Below are positions 47,201 to 61,780 of a DNA stretch of 64,000 nt, one piece after another (positions within the stretch are counted from its first letter, which is position 1; the number at the start of each line of letters is the position of its first letter). The stretch is from the NCBI RefSeq assembly GCF_004027225.2, contig NC_044279.2, positions 47,764,744 to 47,828,743 of the forward strand, given 5' to 3'. Source of the DNA: Strigops habroptila (taxonomy: Eukaryota; Chordata; Aves; Psittaciformes; Psittacidae). The notes beneath the pieces were generated by a model, which searched no databases, had not been told where the DNA came from, and saw only the letters and a list, made by a program, of their open reading frames with translations. The position numbers were made by a program, and so were the translations under genes.

Positions 47201-50200
47201 AAGGCCTGTAAGGTTTTTTCTCCAACACAGATCTAACCAAATGTAACGATAAGCTTTTTTTTGTCTTTTTTTTTAGCATATGAAGGTCCATACAGCACTG
47301 ATTCAAACACTGCCCTCTCTCTCTGAAAATTAATGTGCCATTTGCTCATGGCTTTGTATAAAAGCAGATGTAATAAATGTTGACTTTGTTGGGAGTCACT
47401 GTGCACAAGCTTTGCATCAGCAGTTCAGTTAAGTATTTTTAAATGGTCAGAATAGGAGCTGCTAAATAATGGCATCTGTTATTATAAACGTAACCTCTCA
47501 AAGTCTTCCAGATTTGTATTTTAATGTTAGAAGTTTCCTGAATTTAGGATCAAAAATGATATTTTTAAGACGTAGAGTGTTGCACTGCTAAATTCCCAGC
47601 TGGCCAGCCCTTGATTTTCTTGCAGTACTAGCCAAACCTGTCTATGTAGCAATTGTAGTAATGATTTAGACTTGAGGAAGAATCTTGGGTATAAGCAAAG
47701 GAGGATTAAAAATCTCTCTCAGTTAAGATTTTTTTTAAAGTTAAAATGTTCACACTAAAAGAATAATGAGTGGGATCTTTCATTCATCCTCTTCCTTTCC
47801 TGGTATAGAGCAGGTAAGATCTGTAATTTCATGAAATACTAGATAAAGTTTGCCAAAAAAAAAAGATGATATATAAATGGAAAATATGTATACAAAAGCG
47901 TAGGGCAAACAGTCACTCGGAATCAATGAAGGAAAAGTAACAAATGCGTTTCCTGTGGGATGACGAAATGCTGCCTGGTAACATGGTTCTCAAGAACCAA
48001 CCCTTCAGCAGCTGAGGCTTCCCTTTCATTAATGCCAGCTACAAGCATTACCGGGTCAACTAACAGTACGGTTTTGATCTGGATCAAATACACGTGCACT
48101 CTATTTCTGCATCTAACAAGTGCGTGGAATATAATGTTAAAGCAGTTTTATACTTTCTGCTGACTAGAAGTTGATTGCCAGCAAAAAAAAAACCCCAAAC
48201 CATCAAACTATAAAGCTGGCCAGAAGAAAGTTACTGTTCTGAAACAATGCTAACACATTTTGTTAGGTAGGATAACTTTGCATCAGAACTGCAATTTTAC
48301 TATTTTTGCTGGTAAATTTTCTGATCCACCATGAAATACTCAAAAGCCAGATTTACCAACCACAGCCTGGCCTCTATACATTTTTTCTTAGATGGTTGTT
48401 AGCTGTAATGGTAAGAGCAATGCCAGTGATGCACATACTCAGAAAAGAAGTGTTCACTCCTTATTTCCAGCTTGGCATTATAATAATAGTGAAATGGCTG
48501 CTCCAAAACTGGATATTATATATTGTAGAAGGCTATAGCACAGGCCATCTCTGCCTCAAAAAGTTTTTGAACCCAATAAGCAAGAAAAAGCATCTTCTAA
48601 AGAAAAGATCTTTTTAAGATTAATTACAAAAACTATTAAAAACATCCAACCTGCAAAATATCTCAGTGGTAATTTAACTATTTGGCTAGACTATGTGTTT
48701 AGTGCACCAGAATCTTTTGATGAGTTTGCCAGGTGATTTGTATAAGCAACAAATTGAAAATCAGGTGTACTCTTTGAAGTTGGTATATTTCATTTGTATT
48801 AGACATTTCTGATCAAACATAGAGATTTTCCACGGTGAAAAATAAAGCCTTTTTTTTTTTGGTAGGCAATTGGACAATTCTGATTTGTATAAAAATCCTT
48901 CCCTTTTAAGCCCGTGTAGTGTAATCACAGGCCCTGACAGCGTAATTGCAAAAAATATAAGGTAAAAAATGTCATTTGCCTTTAGGAAGGAACAAGGGTC
49001 ATCTACATGTACTGCTACATCATTTCTCAGCTGCCCAGCAACATGATGGCCACAGCCAATACCTACTGGACATTCATTTTATAGCCTGTCCCAAGGCAGA
49101 AAAACAAATGAGCAGGCATTCAGTGTTTCATTTTAAGGCATTCAAAAAACCTTCCAATCGGTGTCAGATACTGAAAGCTCAACTCTTGGATTCCTTGCAG
49201 ACAGTGGGAGTTTTACTGCTGACCTCAGTGAGGCATTGAAATCAATATTTCAGTCTACACTAAGGAAAGAGAAGAACCATTACAGATGGTTCATGACTGG
49301 GCAGGGCTTTTCTGGTTATCCTGACTTTTGATTCCCATTAAGGACTGGGGTCCACGTTATGTAGAAACACAGCTTGGGACTATTTTGACATGTAAAGGCA
49401 GGTAACGCAGATATGTACCTGTCAGAGTACACGTGTGTGAAGCCACAGCAGTAGACCTGGTTGAGTGTGGGAACCAGAGTGAACCCCCAGATGCACAATG
49501 CAAGGGTCCTGCTCTGAAGTCTCACAATATAGACATACATGGGACCTAAGAGTTAAAAAAAATGCACTGAGAGTTGCAATCTTACACTTTAGATACTGGG
49601 ATACTAGAACGGAGCTATCTCGGTCTCACTGGATGTTTACAAGGAAAGGCCCTGAAACAGAACAGGGTTTTGTGAAGCTGTAATAAGTAATTTACTGAAG
49701 TATCCAAGATTCTTGTGTTTATTAAGGGCCCACTGATGTTTGTGTACTATTTTTATGAATGTAACAAGAAGCAAATATTAAAAGGTGCTCTCAGATCTGA
49801 GCAGAAATTGATGCTGAATGAGGTTACTAGCTGAAATGTATTTTAAGAGTGTTAAAGGTATTTTAAACTAAAATCGCAGTCAGGAATTCAAATTGCAGCT
49901 TGCTGTAAAAGATGTTGGCTTCCTGATGACTGCTACCCTACTTACAAAGAACAAGTGCTGGCTCCTCTATCTCTGCATCATGAAAACATTGACAGATGAT
50001 TATAACAGGACTGTCCATTTTTAGTTGCCAAGGGCCAGGGTATTTCCTACCAAGACAAAACTATGTGAAGGCTAGAACTTTGTACAGTTATTATTTGGCG
50101 TTTCCCACTGACCCATTAATGCAGAGGATGGCTGGGATTTGTGGCTCTATGATTTACAATCCTCTGCATCTGTAGGGTTATCACACAAAACCTGAACCCC

Positions 50201-50305
50201 CCTGACAGCTTATTGTTGGTGGGGAGACTTCTGGGGTTTCTCTGCTTTGCTCCAGAGCTATCCCCTAGCAATGCTCTTCATCTGTCCTCTCACCAAATCC
50301 TCCCT
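41284..50305. other. Gene-poor upstream flank, first part
   Basis: About 9 kb without a recognisable coding exon, RNA gene or transposon. It holds a T13 tract (43018-43030), a GGTTT-rich patch (about 43430-43460) and A-runs near 47850 and 48182. Some AT-rich blocks (about 47040-47560) have the even, low-CpG texture of vertebrate conserved noncoding DNA, but this cannot be shown without alignment. Confidence 0.75.
43018..43030. repeat. T13 homopolymer tract
   Basis: Uninterrupted T run preceded by TTTTC repeats. Confidence 0.8.
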
Positions 50306-50608
50306 GGAATCATAGAATCAACTAGGTTGGAAAAGACCTTTAAGATCATCAAGTCCAACCGTTACCCCAGGACTGCCAAGGCCACCACTAAACCATGTCA
50401 CTGAGGGCCTCATCTACACATTTTTTGAACACTTCCAGGGACAGTGATTCCACCACTGCCCTGGGCACCCTGTTCCAGCACCTGATCACCCTTTCAGTGA
50501 AGAAATTTTTCCTAATATCCAATCTAAACCTCCCCTGGACTTCTTGTCTGATTGCTTGCTACTTGGGAGAGGAGACTGACCCCCACCTCACTACAACCTC
50601 CTGTCAGG
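50306..50608 (-). mobile_element. CR1 LINE 3' fragment
   Basis: Begins GAATCATAGAATCAACTAGG on the plus strand and shares long blocks with the 4499-4845 copy (GTCCAACCGTTACCCCAGGA, CACTGAGGGCCTCATCTACA). It ends near CTACAACCTCCTGTCAGG. Same CR1 subfamily as the intron 10 copy. Truncated at the 5' end. Confidence 0.94.
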
Positions 50609-53600
50609 AACCCATCCAATGCAGATTTGCTAGGATCTTTAGCATGCCCTTCCCAAATATGTTCCTGTATGTTCTTTCTTTATGATGCCACTGGGAACAC
50701 CGGCTTCCTCCACAGCAGTTTATGTCTTTCTCTGAGCTGACACAGGGGCAGATCTCAGGGGTTGTTGCCTCCATAGCAGCATGCCTCCACCAAGTGACCA
50801 CATCCATCAAGCAACCTGCCAGGAGAGGTTGTCACAGAATAAATCCCATTTACTTTCCATATACCAAAGGATATTTCTAAGACCTACAGCAGACGGCAAT
50901 ACTTTTTGCAGCAATTGCAGCCCAAGAAACAAAAAGCCAGTCATCCAACGCCAGGCAAAGATGCTGAAAGAAAACTGTTATTGTCTAACGGAGCAAATCT
51001 ATCTCAGCAGTCCCTGCTAAAGAAGAGGATCTCTGGACCATCCCACCCTTCTACCTTTACCAGCACAGCCCAAAGGGCAATCGCATGATGATTACTATTG
51101 CCTTTTTGAAGTGTGTTTGAGTATACCATTTCTCTGGAGATTATAATTTTCTTGTTTATCCTCACTGTCCTCAGCAATTTGCATTTAATGAGTAGACTAC
51201 ATGTAATTTTATGGCTGATATTTCACAGCAGCAAATAAAAAATACTTAACTGCATCTGGGCAGCATGTGAGTGGATCCTAATCCTATGTTGAACTACTCC
51301 TGAAAGGAGTGTTTTCTGTCCCCTCGCCCCAAGAATGAAGCTTGAGCTGTCAGAAAGGCCTGAATGAGGAAGAAAAGTGTGTATGAGCTCCATCTCTTTG
51401 AAGAGACCTGCTTGCTGCCGACTTCAGGAGACTGGGGATATTATAACTTCTGTTACAAAAAGCTGTGATGGTTGAACAGCACCAACTAATCACCAAGATG
51501 TCATGCCACCAACCTCAGCTTAGCAGACAGTGTAGGCGAGGACGCATCACATTCAGCATTCAGGCATCTCCTGGCAAAGAGTTTTCCTCTCTCCACCCTG
51601 ACCACTCAGCATGTCAGCATTGTTTTACACCACCTTTGCTCCCAGCTACATTCAAACATGATGAAGTCTTGTAATGTATGTGTTTTTAGCACCATTGCAT
51701 AATCAATACATAAGCAAAAGCTAGTTCATTGGGTGCCTTTTTTCCCCTCTGCCCGCTTCCTCCTAAGCATCTGCTCACAGGAGAAGCTAATTTAATTGTC
51801 CAGCAGCTAAGGAAGGTTGTGGTGGGACAGCAGAGGACCTGATGACCACCAACATGTCATGTAGTGTTAGAACTGGAGGAGCACTTGGGGAAGGTCTCCG
51901 CAGAGTGAATGAGAAGGGCTACTTTGGGGAAATAACAGAAAGTGTTGTACACAACAAACATGCTTCGGTCACTAACAGAACTGTCCTTACACAGCTCTCC
52001 ATGCAGGCCCTGTAGCTTCTTTTGCATTTGTGGACAAGCTAAGAAGTTGGGAGCCTGAGCTGATTAAGTAAGTTGGATGTAATAACAAAATGTAGCCATA
52101 TTATACTTGCATAATATACATATATACACAGAAGGACTGATTTAAGGGGCCGTAGGCTGTCTTAACTTTGGCATTGTCCATCACTCAAAAACTTGACTAT
52201 GTGGCATTGGTATCAATCTTTCAGTGTAGTATTTTTTATGCAGTTAATACACAAGTAAGTCTATCAGTACAACTGTCTACATATGAAACAATTACAGATA
52301 CATTTTTTTCCTATGTCACATTGAAAACTTTTTATCTATTAATTTTGCTCTGCCTTTAGCAATTCCTAGTCAACAACGTAATTTATTTCTCACCTCAGAC
52401 CCACCCACCCTCTTTCCAGGAAGCTGTCAAAACCATTCAGATTTACTCTTATTACTTCTTTTTCCTTATGCTACTGTCCTGTTGACACACAGTACTATAC
52501 TCGTAAACCAGAGTGAACTGCTGTATGTGTGGCTTGTCCAACACTGCTACAGAGCTAAAGGCAAAATGGAGGGTGGGTTTCCTCCAGCCCAGGAGTTGTT
52601 TTGCTCTATCCCCTGCTAGAAGTCAGTCATCTTCCAAAAATGCTTCTCTTTTTTGAACTTTGGTGTAAAGTTCAAGCCAAATCCATCTGCAGAACAGTGA
52701 CTCCTAGAAAGGTACGAAATGAAGAAATCTATCCTTTTCCTAAATCATATCCATACTAGGAAGATGCAAGGAATAAGATGCAGAGGGCTCCCATAAACAG
52801 CTAAAAATCTACTTTCCGAGTAGTCTTTCTGAGCAGCACGTAGGCTGTGAGTCACAACTCCCAAGGCTTCCAGTTAACAACTAAAAAGGAGAAATGATCG
52901 ATACGATTTTTCTCAGTGAGTGATTAAGACTGCTTTTTAACAATGCATTCATGCATGCTATGTGCTAAAAGGGGTGATTCATTGGTTATTTGGAAGATGA
53001 GCATCTTCTTTTCTCAGTTCAGAAGCCAGAGGGATTAGCCAGTGCCCTATGAGCACAGCTGATTAGCATGTAGAAAGAGAGGAGAGGAAATACTGGCTAC
53101 TTTTGTCACTGTCCCCACATCTGCAGTGCTCTTCTCATCAAAACAAGAAAGAAATGGAGGAATTTTGTATTCAGCAGTGACATTGTTTTAGTCATACTTT
53201 GCAGAAGTCTGACACCAGAGCTGGCTGCTGGCGGCTGCTGGCAGCTACTGGCAGCTCCCTCCTCTGCCCTGCACTTAGATGTACCTGCATCCGGCCCGGA
53301 GCATGGCTTTCATGGCCCTGCAGAGCAGCCCGAATAGCAATACCAGGTGCACTGCACACCACTTTCTGATGTTGCCCTGGTGCACAGGTGGGAAATTTGT
53401 TCATCCTAATGTTTGTGGTGCTTGCCTCTTCTGAAATAGAAAAGAACAGTTACAGGTAGAACTGGCAAAGAGGATGATGCTAATAATGTATTTTTTCTTA
53501 TTTGAACCATATTGCTGTTGAAATTACATTTAGAACAACTCCTCTCAACTTTCCATCATCTTAAGTTTGCTAACGATAATCTTCCTTTTAAGATGAGGTC

Positions 53601-56430
53601 ATGCATACAGTAAAGAATATGCCGCTCCCAAGCCTTTTTAAGTTTGGGTAGTTCCGCATTTTAAAGCATTCTTTGCAACGCCCTGGTGGTGCAATACAGT
53701 AGCATGATAGCATAGCAATATGAAATGTAATGCTGGGATTCCTTACAGTCTTCTTCCTGTGAGGAGGGACGATGTGGCTAAAGCCTGCATGCAAAACATT
53801 TCCAACAAGTGGAAATCAATGTTTCTGTCATCATGACACAAGATTAATTTATGGACAAGTACAAAGCAGGTTTTTTTTCTTCTGAAGAGACTGACCAAAA
53901 TTGTCGCATGCAAGATCTACATCTCTTTTTCCTTTTCTTAGAGCCTAAAAAATAGATATAACTCATGTGCAACTCATTTGGCATGCTTCTAACTGCAGTC
54001 TCATGTAATAATCATTTGGACACACTGTACTCAGAAAACTGGCAGCAATTCCAAGATTGACGTATGTGACAGACCTCTGGCACCAGCTTAAAGATGTTCA
54101 GTATCTGCAATGCTGGTGTATGTCCAATGCCCTTGCATCCAAACATAACCACCACACTATCCCTAAGCACAGTTATATCCTGGATTCCACCAATTTCTTA
54201 GAAACTCTACATCACTCATCCCTGGGCTAGGCCTTTGTCTCAGTGTTTCTCTCTCTGCTTTTGCTTATTCTGTCTTTTGGCCTAATCCTGGCTAGCCCTT
54301 TTTGCCTTTCACCTCTCTTCTTCTCTGTCATAGATTGCCTCCTTGGCTGCCACAGCACCAGCTATTTAAACAAAATGATTCATCCTCTCCTCCCTTACTC
54401 ATATCTCTCTTCTCTTGAAGAGGTCTGGGTGGGATGAAAGGAGATGCAGCCTCCACATCCCAGGACATCCCTGACCCATGTGAAGCAGTAGCAGCTCTAA
54501 GGGGTGGATAAGCAGCCCCTGTCAGTCCTTCCCTCCCCAAACATATTTGAGCAATATCCTGCCCTGAACATGGCCTACCCTCAACTCTCCTGTGCTGGCT
54601 GGTATTTATTACCAGCCTTTCATTACCTGAATCCCTTCTTATTTCACCTTATTGAGTGTAGAGTATGCTTCCCATAATGATGGAGTAGAAAAAAGTCTCT
54701 GTAGGTGTCTATGTAGTTGAGTTCCTGATAGAAAGGCCACAGGGATTTTGATTTATATTATTAATTATGTAAGGATGCTTAAAGTATTTGCTACATAAAT
54801 TCCATGCAATAAAATTCCAGTAAGAAGTGCTTGGGGAGGGGGAGAATAAAAAAAACAGAAATACGATATTTAGGTCTAAAACAAGGATATTTTTGTGGTT
54901 TTGAAGGTCGAAAAAATGTCTCTTAAAAACCAATTGAATTGAAACATGGCCAGGGTTTCTTTTCATTAAATAGAGGAATATATTGACCAAAAGAAGGATT
55001 CTTCTGTGAAATTCTCACTTTCGGTCAAAAAGTTCAAATCTTCTGAATCTCCTGAATATATGCACAGCACACACTGGACACCAAATGAGATCATCCTCAT
55101 TATATCTCTGTATATAACCACGGAAGAGCAATTTGTTCCATATAAAACCAGAGCATTATCAATTCCATATGTGTGGTGTTATGTAACTTACATTATTTTT
55201 TCTTTTACCAGCTTTCACCAGAAGCATCAAAGACAACTAAAACATTAGTCATTTAACTGGTGAAATACAGTACTCATATTTGTCATCTCTGGCAGGGTTT
55301 TGCTTTTAAGCATAAGTTAAAGCAATTCATTTATGTCCTAAGTGACATAAGTATATAAACTTCATTGCAGCAGATCTCTGGTAATGCTGAACACAGAGCA
55401 AGGTCAGGCCTTGGGAAGGAAAAGTGAGCACAGTGCTGAATGGCTGCTAAGATTATTTCTGTAACTCAAGCAAACTTGTATGTTGCTCTTCTGACACTTC
55501 CTTGGAAATGGTTGCCCCATTTTAGCTAAAACATTTCCTGCCTTCTCCCCTCAGTTCCCCACAAGAAACAGCAAGAGGCGTTTATTTAGCATTGAAATCA
55601 TCTGAACTATTTATTCACATTTAAGAAAGTATGGAAGAACTGAAAATGGTATCATTTAGTGGGAAGAGCTGGGCAGTCTTTTCCTAGGAGTTAATACCCG
55701 TGCTCTGCATAATGGAAAAATTGCCATTTTTCTTTATCAGTAATTCAGTGAGATTGTTACTCTGCCACTCTCTGAAAGGTCATCTATAGTGGTTAATATA
55801 TAACTCACCCATGTGACAGTTCTTCCCTAAAGTGTTACTTCAGGCACTGCAGGAGAATTCCCTCTGATCTATGCCAGAGCAAGGGTATGCTGGCAGCTGC
55901 ACTTTCAAAAGGGGGACTTCAGCTGCAAGGCCAGCTTGGGAACATCTGTCTCCCATCCCTGCCTTGCCTCCGGCTGCTTCTTCACACTCCTGCTGCTCTG
56001 CAGCTGTTGTTGGTGCTGTGCTGTAAACCAGGTCACTGAGCTGTTATAAACAATCTTTTTTATTTACAGGGTTGTTCTTAATACAGGTTGTTTTTCTTAC
56101 CAGAATGATGCCATAAACTGCAGTGTTGGTGCAATTGTGGAGGCAGGGCCCTGGAACGGAGAGGAGAGAAAAGCAGTTGGGATAGCAGGCACTGGGGGGG
56201 AAGCCTGCCTAGGTTCATGGAACTGCTGGCTCAGATGGTGTCTCTTCCACTGATAAGGGCAGAATGCAGTCAAGAGGGTGTCGTAATAAACCATTAACAA
56301 ACAGGAAGTTCATAAACAAAAGGATCATGCATTGGTTTAAAAAATTTCTCCATATACTGAGCTGCATCAGAAGAAGTGTGATTCTATATCTGCAGAAAAA
56401 GTAACTATACACATAGGTGTTAGAGAATGT
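50609..56430. other. Gene-poor upstream flank, middle part
   Basis: No gene or transposon recognised. It includes a small GCTGCTGGC-type minisatellite (53224-53253). The block at about 51110-51245 is AT-rich and repeat-free. Confidence 0.75.
53224..53253. repeat. Minisatellite, three copies of a 10-mer
   Basis: Three tandem variants of GCTGCTGGCR / GCTACTGGCA. Short and intergenic. Confidence 0.75.
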
Positions 56431-56502
56431 GTGCGTATATATGTATATACACACACACGCACATGCATGCACACACATATACATATTCTCACACACATAA
56501 AC
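56431..56502. repeat. CA/TA-rich microsatellite
   Basis: Interrupted TATATGTATATACACACACA-type dinucleotide repeat, then further CACACA blocks. Potential polymorphic marker. Confidence 0.88.
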
Positions 56503-59500
56503 ATTCAAAAATCATCTCTAAATTTTAAAGAAATGCAAAATATGCCTTACTTCAGAGTTCTTGCCAGCCTTCAAAGCTTGCATGCAATGGCCAGTTCAGG
56601 AAAGCAACAACCGGGAAAGCCTATAGAGGGAGCAGTTCGCCTTCTTTTCCTGAGTGACGGGAAGTTTCCACCTTAAGTGACGACCCTGAGAGAGAGACAA
56701 AGGTAGAGGATGAAAATGTCTTACGGAGCAGTCCTAAGGGCCAGAGCAGTTACCCTGCAAACAGGGGGAACAGCAGCAGCACCCGCCTCGCAGGGCATGG
56801 CAAGAGGGTTGCAGATCCACATCTATTGTCTTTTCCTCCTTCCCTCTTCTTCATGTTCTCACTTTGAGCTCTACAAGGAATCAAGAATTTCCCAGCGTTC
56901 TCCCCCTTCTGCAGTCACTGGGGTGTCCCAGTACTTTGGCTTCTTCTCTGCACATTGTGGGATGAAGATTTGGTTGATTGGAAATTGAGCAGAACTTTTA
57001 GTTCCAACACCTGCAGCCAATTTAATAGAGCACTGCCTAGAAGTAAGGGCAGAATGCAGTAAGAAAAGCCTGGCATTTCCTGTTGAACAAAAAGAGCAAC
57101 TAGAAAATGAATAACCATACATCACAGACATTATAAGAGAAGGAGCATTAAGCAGAATCAGTACTAAAACTGTATTCAGAAGACAGAATATGCAGAAATA
57201 TCAAGGAGTTATTGTCAGTAGAGGCTTTGTGCTGAATTGAACATTATGGTTATGTGCATACACAAAGATTTCTAAAAATCTTTAACCCATGCATACCTGT
57301 ACCGTAGGTCCAGAAAGCTGGTAGTTATTTGCATGACTGTAAAGCCCAGAAGGCCTGGCCTAGTCAGAACTGCATTTGCTGAGCATGACACAAATCTGTA
57401 CCAAGAGCCTTTGCTTTACCATGTTTATTATAGTCCAACAAAAGAGATTTTCTTTTCCTTTTCTTTCCCTTTTTTCTTTTCCTTTTCCTTTTTCAAACAC
57501 ATAGGAAAAGTTTAACAGAAACTGGATCTTATCAAGCAAACCCAGATTCAGCCTTTGAGATCAGAAGACTAGCAACTGAAAAATACCTGTTTGGGAGCAA
57601 TTACTCTTGTAAGATGCTTGACTGGGTAGAATATGTGTTCTTAACTTAAAAATAGCAATCAAAAATTAAAAAATGGTGTGCAATACATGGCAAACACATT
57701 TGGTATTTACCATGGTGTACCCGTGAGTTCTCTTTGTAGGAAGACTGGCCACCAGAGCGTGTACCAGCCAACTTACATTTCTGTAAAAACCTAAGAACTG
57801 GCATAAAGCATACAATATTTATACATTAAAATTATACTAAGAACTCTTCCCCCCACGCACTAAGGTCTAATAATACTTCAGCGTTTGTCTCCTGGGGAGC
57901 GAGAACAGGTCTTAGAATTGCAACATAAATAGTTAAGCACAAGTCATGCAGCAGTAAAAGAGAAAAGGAACACTCTATGCCCTTCAATTCCCAGACACTG
58001 CAGTGTGAGGCATTAAAAAAAGATAATATTACTTTTCCTCAGCTAACCCATACAACACATTTCATCTTTTCATACAGGTGTTTTGTTTTTCCTTGCATCA
58101 TTATAAACAGGCCATTTGAGGAGTATATTCTGCAGTGATGTGATTCAGCAACTTTCTGGAAAACAAAAATGCAGCCCTTTTTTTGGTGCACTAATGAAAC
58201 ACAACTGGCAATAATTTTCTTCAAATTGAGCCTAACTGAAAGCAGGCAATGTACCATGTAAGCTGAAGCTGAGTGGTCTTGGATCACAATGTCATTTCTC
58301 ATGGGTTTTTAAGTGATTGAATATGAGCTGAACATCTCCTCCTGCTGAAACCAGGCCAGTGACAACAAATACATTGTTATATTAGCTGTTGCATTACCAA
58401 GAATGGCTCAGCAAATACATTTTCCTTTTTATCCAAATTCTAGGTAGCTTTTGTACATATCAACATGTGAGACCATCATTTCTGAGTATCTCCCAAGGAC
58501 ATATCCAAAGAAAGTTTATCCTGCAGTTCTATGAGGGCAAAGCCCTGTCATGAGCTTGCCATGTCATGACTTTTTTGCATAAGGGCATTGGATGGTATTT
58601 AGTAACACCACTATATAATTTTGCACATTTGGTATTCTTTTCCCATGTCTGGGAAATGAGATCAGGATCAAAAAGCATTTGCCTCAAGAGGAACAAAATC
58701 CCCCACAGCGACACATAGGGTAGTCAAGAGTTTAGGAAGCCATAGTGCCCTGGTGCTTCATGGGCCTGTTTCCCATCAAGAATACCCTAATAAAGAGATC
58801 CTTGCCTATTTAGCCTGATAGAGGAGTCCTATCTGCAGGCAGGCAGGCAGGATGTGGTAGCCCTGGCAAGTGATGAGCGCCCAAGCTGGGATGCGATGCG
58901 TGTCCTGGCTTAGGGCATGTACTGCTTTTTCTCCAAGCAACATGTGGCAGCGGCAGGCATCATGTGTCCCACGTACCACCGCGACCCTTCCTGCCCCAAG
59001 CCACAGGAGAGCTGCCATCACAGCTCTGCAGCCAGCAGCAACCGCAGCTTGTGAGGAGCGGGTCCCACCGCTCTGGGAACCAGCTCAAAGATGAAAAGTG
59101 CTGCGTAAGCACCAGCCATTATTGTTACTGGCAGAGCCGTTTGCTCCCAGCGCCTGTGGGCTTGGCTAACCACTAACCAGTGCGGAGTCTTTGCTCGTAG
59201 AAACACCAAGCAATATTCCCCAAACATACTGCCATTTGCAAAAGAAAGAGTCATTGTGACAACAAAGTCTTCCAGTGACTAAGTGGCCAGTGTGTTGCTG
59301 GCATTAAACAGCCAGCAGAATTTCTATCATAAACATTGCTATCAGGCCATTTTATCTCAGCTGTAAAAACTTGTTCCAGGCTGATATTTGGCAAACAAGA
59401 CCCAGCAAGATAATCCTTTTTAAAACACATTATTCTATGTGAGTAATCTGCAGACATGTAAATCAAGAAGTCTGCAAGTGTGTGCCCCACTGACACCTTT

Positions 59501-61780
59501 GCTTATTCTTCTCTGCTGATGCTACGGCCATTGTGGGCAGTGAGCACCCAGCCACCCCAAAACCCTTCCTCCAGGGCTTTCCTTTTTCATTCAGATGACC
59601 TGAATGGTTCTGATGAAAATTCTGGGGAGGCACAGGGCAGAGCAGACAAGCTGCAGCCAGTGAGGAAACCCAGGGAAGTTTTCCCAGGAGAAAAGCCCAC
59701 CTTCTGAGAATGCACACATAGCAAATACTGATCACCTATGTACCCCAGCTGACAAGCAGCTGTTCAGAGTCCTGCCTAGCCATATACATACCTCCTTCCA
59801 GATCTGGAGAAGCTAACTTTTCCATGTAACTGAAAGAAAAATTGTGCTTATTTCTATCTCAGAGGAATGTCTGCTGTTGCTTCAAAATTAAAACAGCTTC
59901 TTTGCCATAATGCCATAACACTACACTGCCTACACAGTCCTCTTGTGTTTCAAAAGGTTTCCTGTGGACTCTACCACATCTGAGAAATGCTATGGTGGAA
60001 AACATGTCAACCACCAGCCCTTCTGAATGGAGATTTCCAGATTGGTGCAGAATATCCCCAGGACGAATAAGTGGTAAAATGCAACAGGGCTGGAAAACTC
60101 AGCACTCAACAAACAGTAGCAACTCTTCATGTATCCACATCAAAGTATTCAGGATTCATAGTCAGAAATACTCTTTTCATTGATTTCATTCTTAAAAGTC
60201 TGTTACATCCAAGGGGTTTTTTAAATGCTGAATCTCATTTCCAAATGCCCTGAGGGAACAACAGCCACAACAATAAAATTAGGAACCCATTACTGAAGAT
60301 AAAATTACAATAACTAAGCTCGACACTATACAGGGAAAATGCGGTGTTAAAATGTATGAGGTAAAATGTTTTCTAACTATTCCAATGTTAAGCCTCATTT
60401 TGTCCTTGGAATGAGCAGGGCAGAAATTAGTGGGAAGCTACCACATTATTAAACACAACTGTGTTTTGTGCAAATTACATGCTAAATCAGTTTACTTTCT
60501 CAGTATAGTTAAGGCCAAAGAGGCTTAATAAGATATTTTAAATTAATTTTTAATTAACAAGTCTTTCTTTAAAAATTGCTTTTAACCCTCCCTTCCTTCA
60601 GGATTCTGATTCAGGGAAGTACTGAGGAAATAGATGGCTTACTTTTCGGTTGTGCTCACATAGGAAACCTGGAGGGATACCTCAAGTGAAAGAAATTCTT
60701 CAGCAAGCGTGGAGAAGCCACTGCTGTCGCACCTACTACCTCCGTGACAAAAGCAGCAGCAGGTGACAGGTATCCACCTTTCTGCACTAGAGCAACCACT
60801 CGGATACTTGGTAGTGATATTTCCTAAGGAAGTTAGGACTGTTGTTTCAGAGCATACAAACTACCATGCCCTGGATTAGAGGTAGGCTTCCCTTATCACT
60901 CCTGAACACATATTTTCTTGAGACAGACATTCACACGCTGCGTGTGCACAGCACATGCACAAGGTTGTGCAGGCTGGATAATGGCAGTTCCTTCTCACAA
61001 TCATGTTGAAAAAATCATTCCTGATTTTTTCTTCGTTCAGGAGAAAACCCAGAAATTGTGTATTTCCAAACCCAAAACTGTGCCATAATATCCAAAATGA
61101 GACAAAAGGGGCAGGGAGTTGTTGTAGTCTGCTCTTTCTTCTTACATTAGGTAACTCCCTCCTTCCTCCTTGTCCTCTTCCAGCCTCAAACATGTGGCTG
61201 TCATAAATTCTTTAAGGGGATATTGTCAAATACATTCACCAAACATTCTGACACTGATGAAAAAGAATCATTCAAATGAAAAAAACACGGTAATGAAAAT
61301 ACTCTGTTTAGAGCACTGCTTCACATTAGTGAACAGCTCACTTGCTGTTCCTGGGTATTAGCGTCGAGCTCAGTGCTTTTGCAATAGATATTTTTAAATA
61401 AAGGTTAAAGAACATGTTTGTCTTATGTTACGTACTCGAAATGTCTATGGAAACAAACAAGCACCTTCTTCTTACAGTAGCGTCACTAGATCTTGAAACC
61501 AGTAGACACACCAAATACATATGGGTTTCACAAACTGTTCTCCAGTAGAAATCTGCACACATGAGCTGACTCCTTATCTCTACTTCAATCAAATGAGTTT
61601 ATTGTTAAAGTTTTACAAAGCAACCCAGCAGCAAGGTGAAAGATGAAGAGATTATTGAATAATAGATAAGAATATTTTTAGTCAGCCTAGATGTATTCAT
61701 GTATCTGTGAAAGCACTGGGAACAAGCCCTCAGAAAGGCGCTGGCTGAATTCCAGCAAAAGCAACCCAACCATCAGCACC
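56503..61780. other. Gene-poor upstream flank, third part
   Basis: No gene or transposon recognised. It includes a TTTTCC-rich pyrimidine tract (57446-57496) and a GGCA repeat (58836-58853). Confidence 0.75.
57446..57496. repeat. TTTTC/TTTTCC pyrimidine tract
   Basis: About 50 nt of almost pure T/C built from TTTTCC and TTTCTTTTCC units; simple repeat. Confidence 0.85.

Noticed and set aside
56251..57066. A repeated 16-mer (AAGGGCAGAATGCAGT) at about 56257 and 57045
   Set aside because: Similarity does not extend beyond about 20 nt, so it gives no evidence for a duplication or mobile element.
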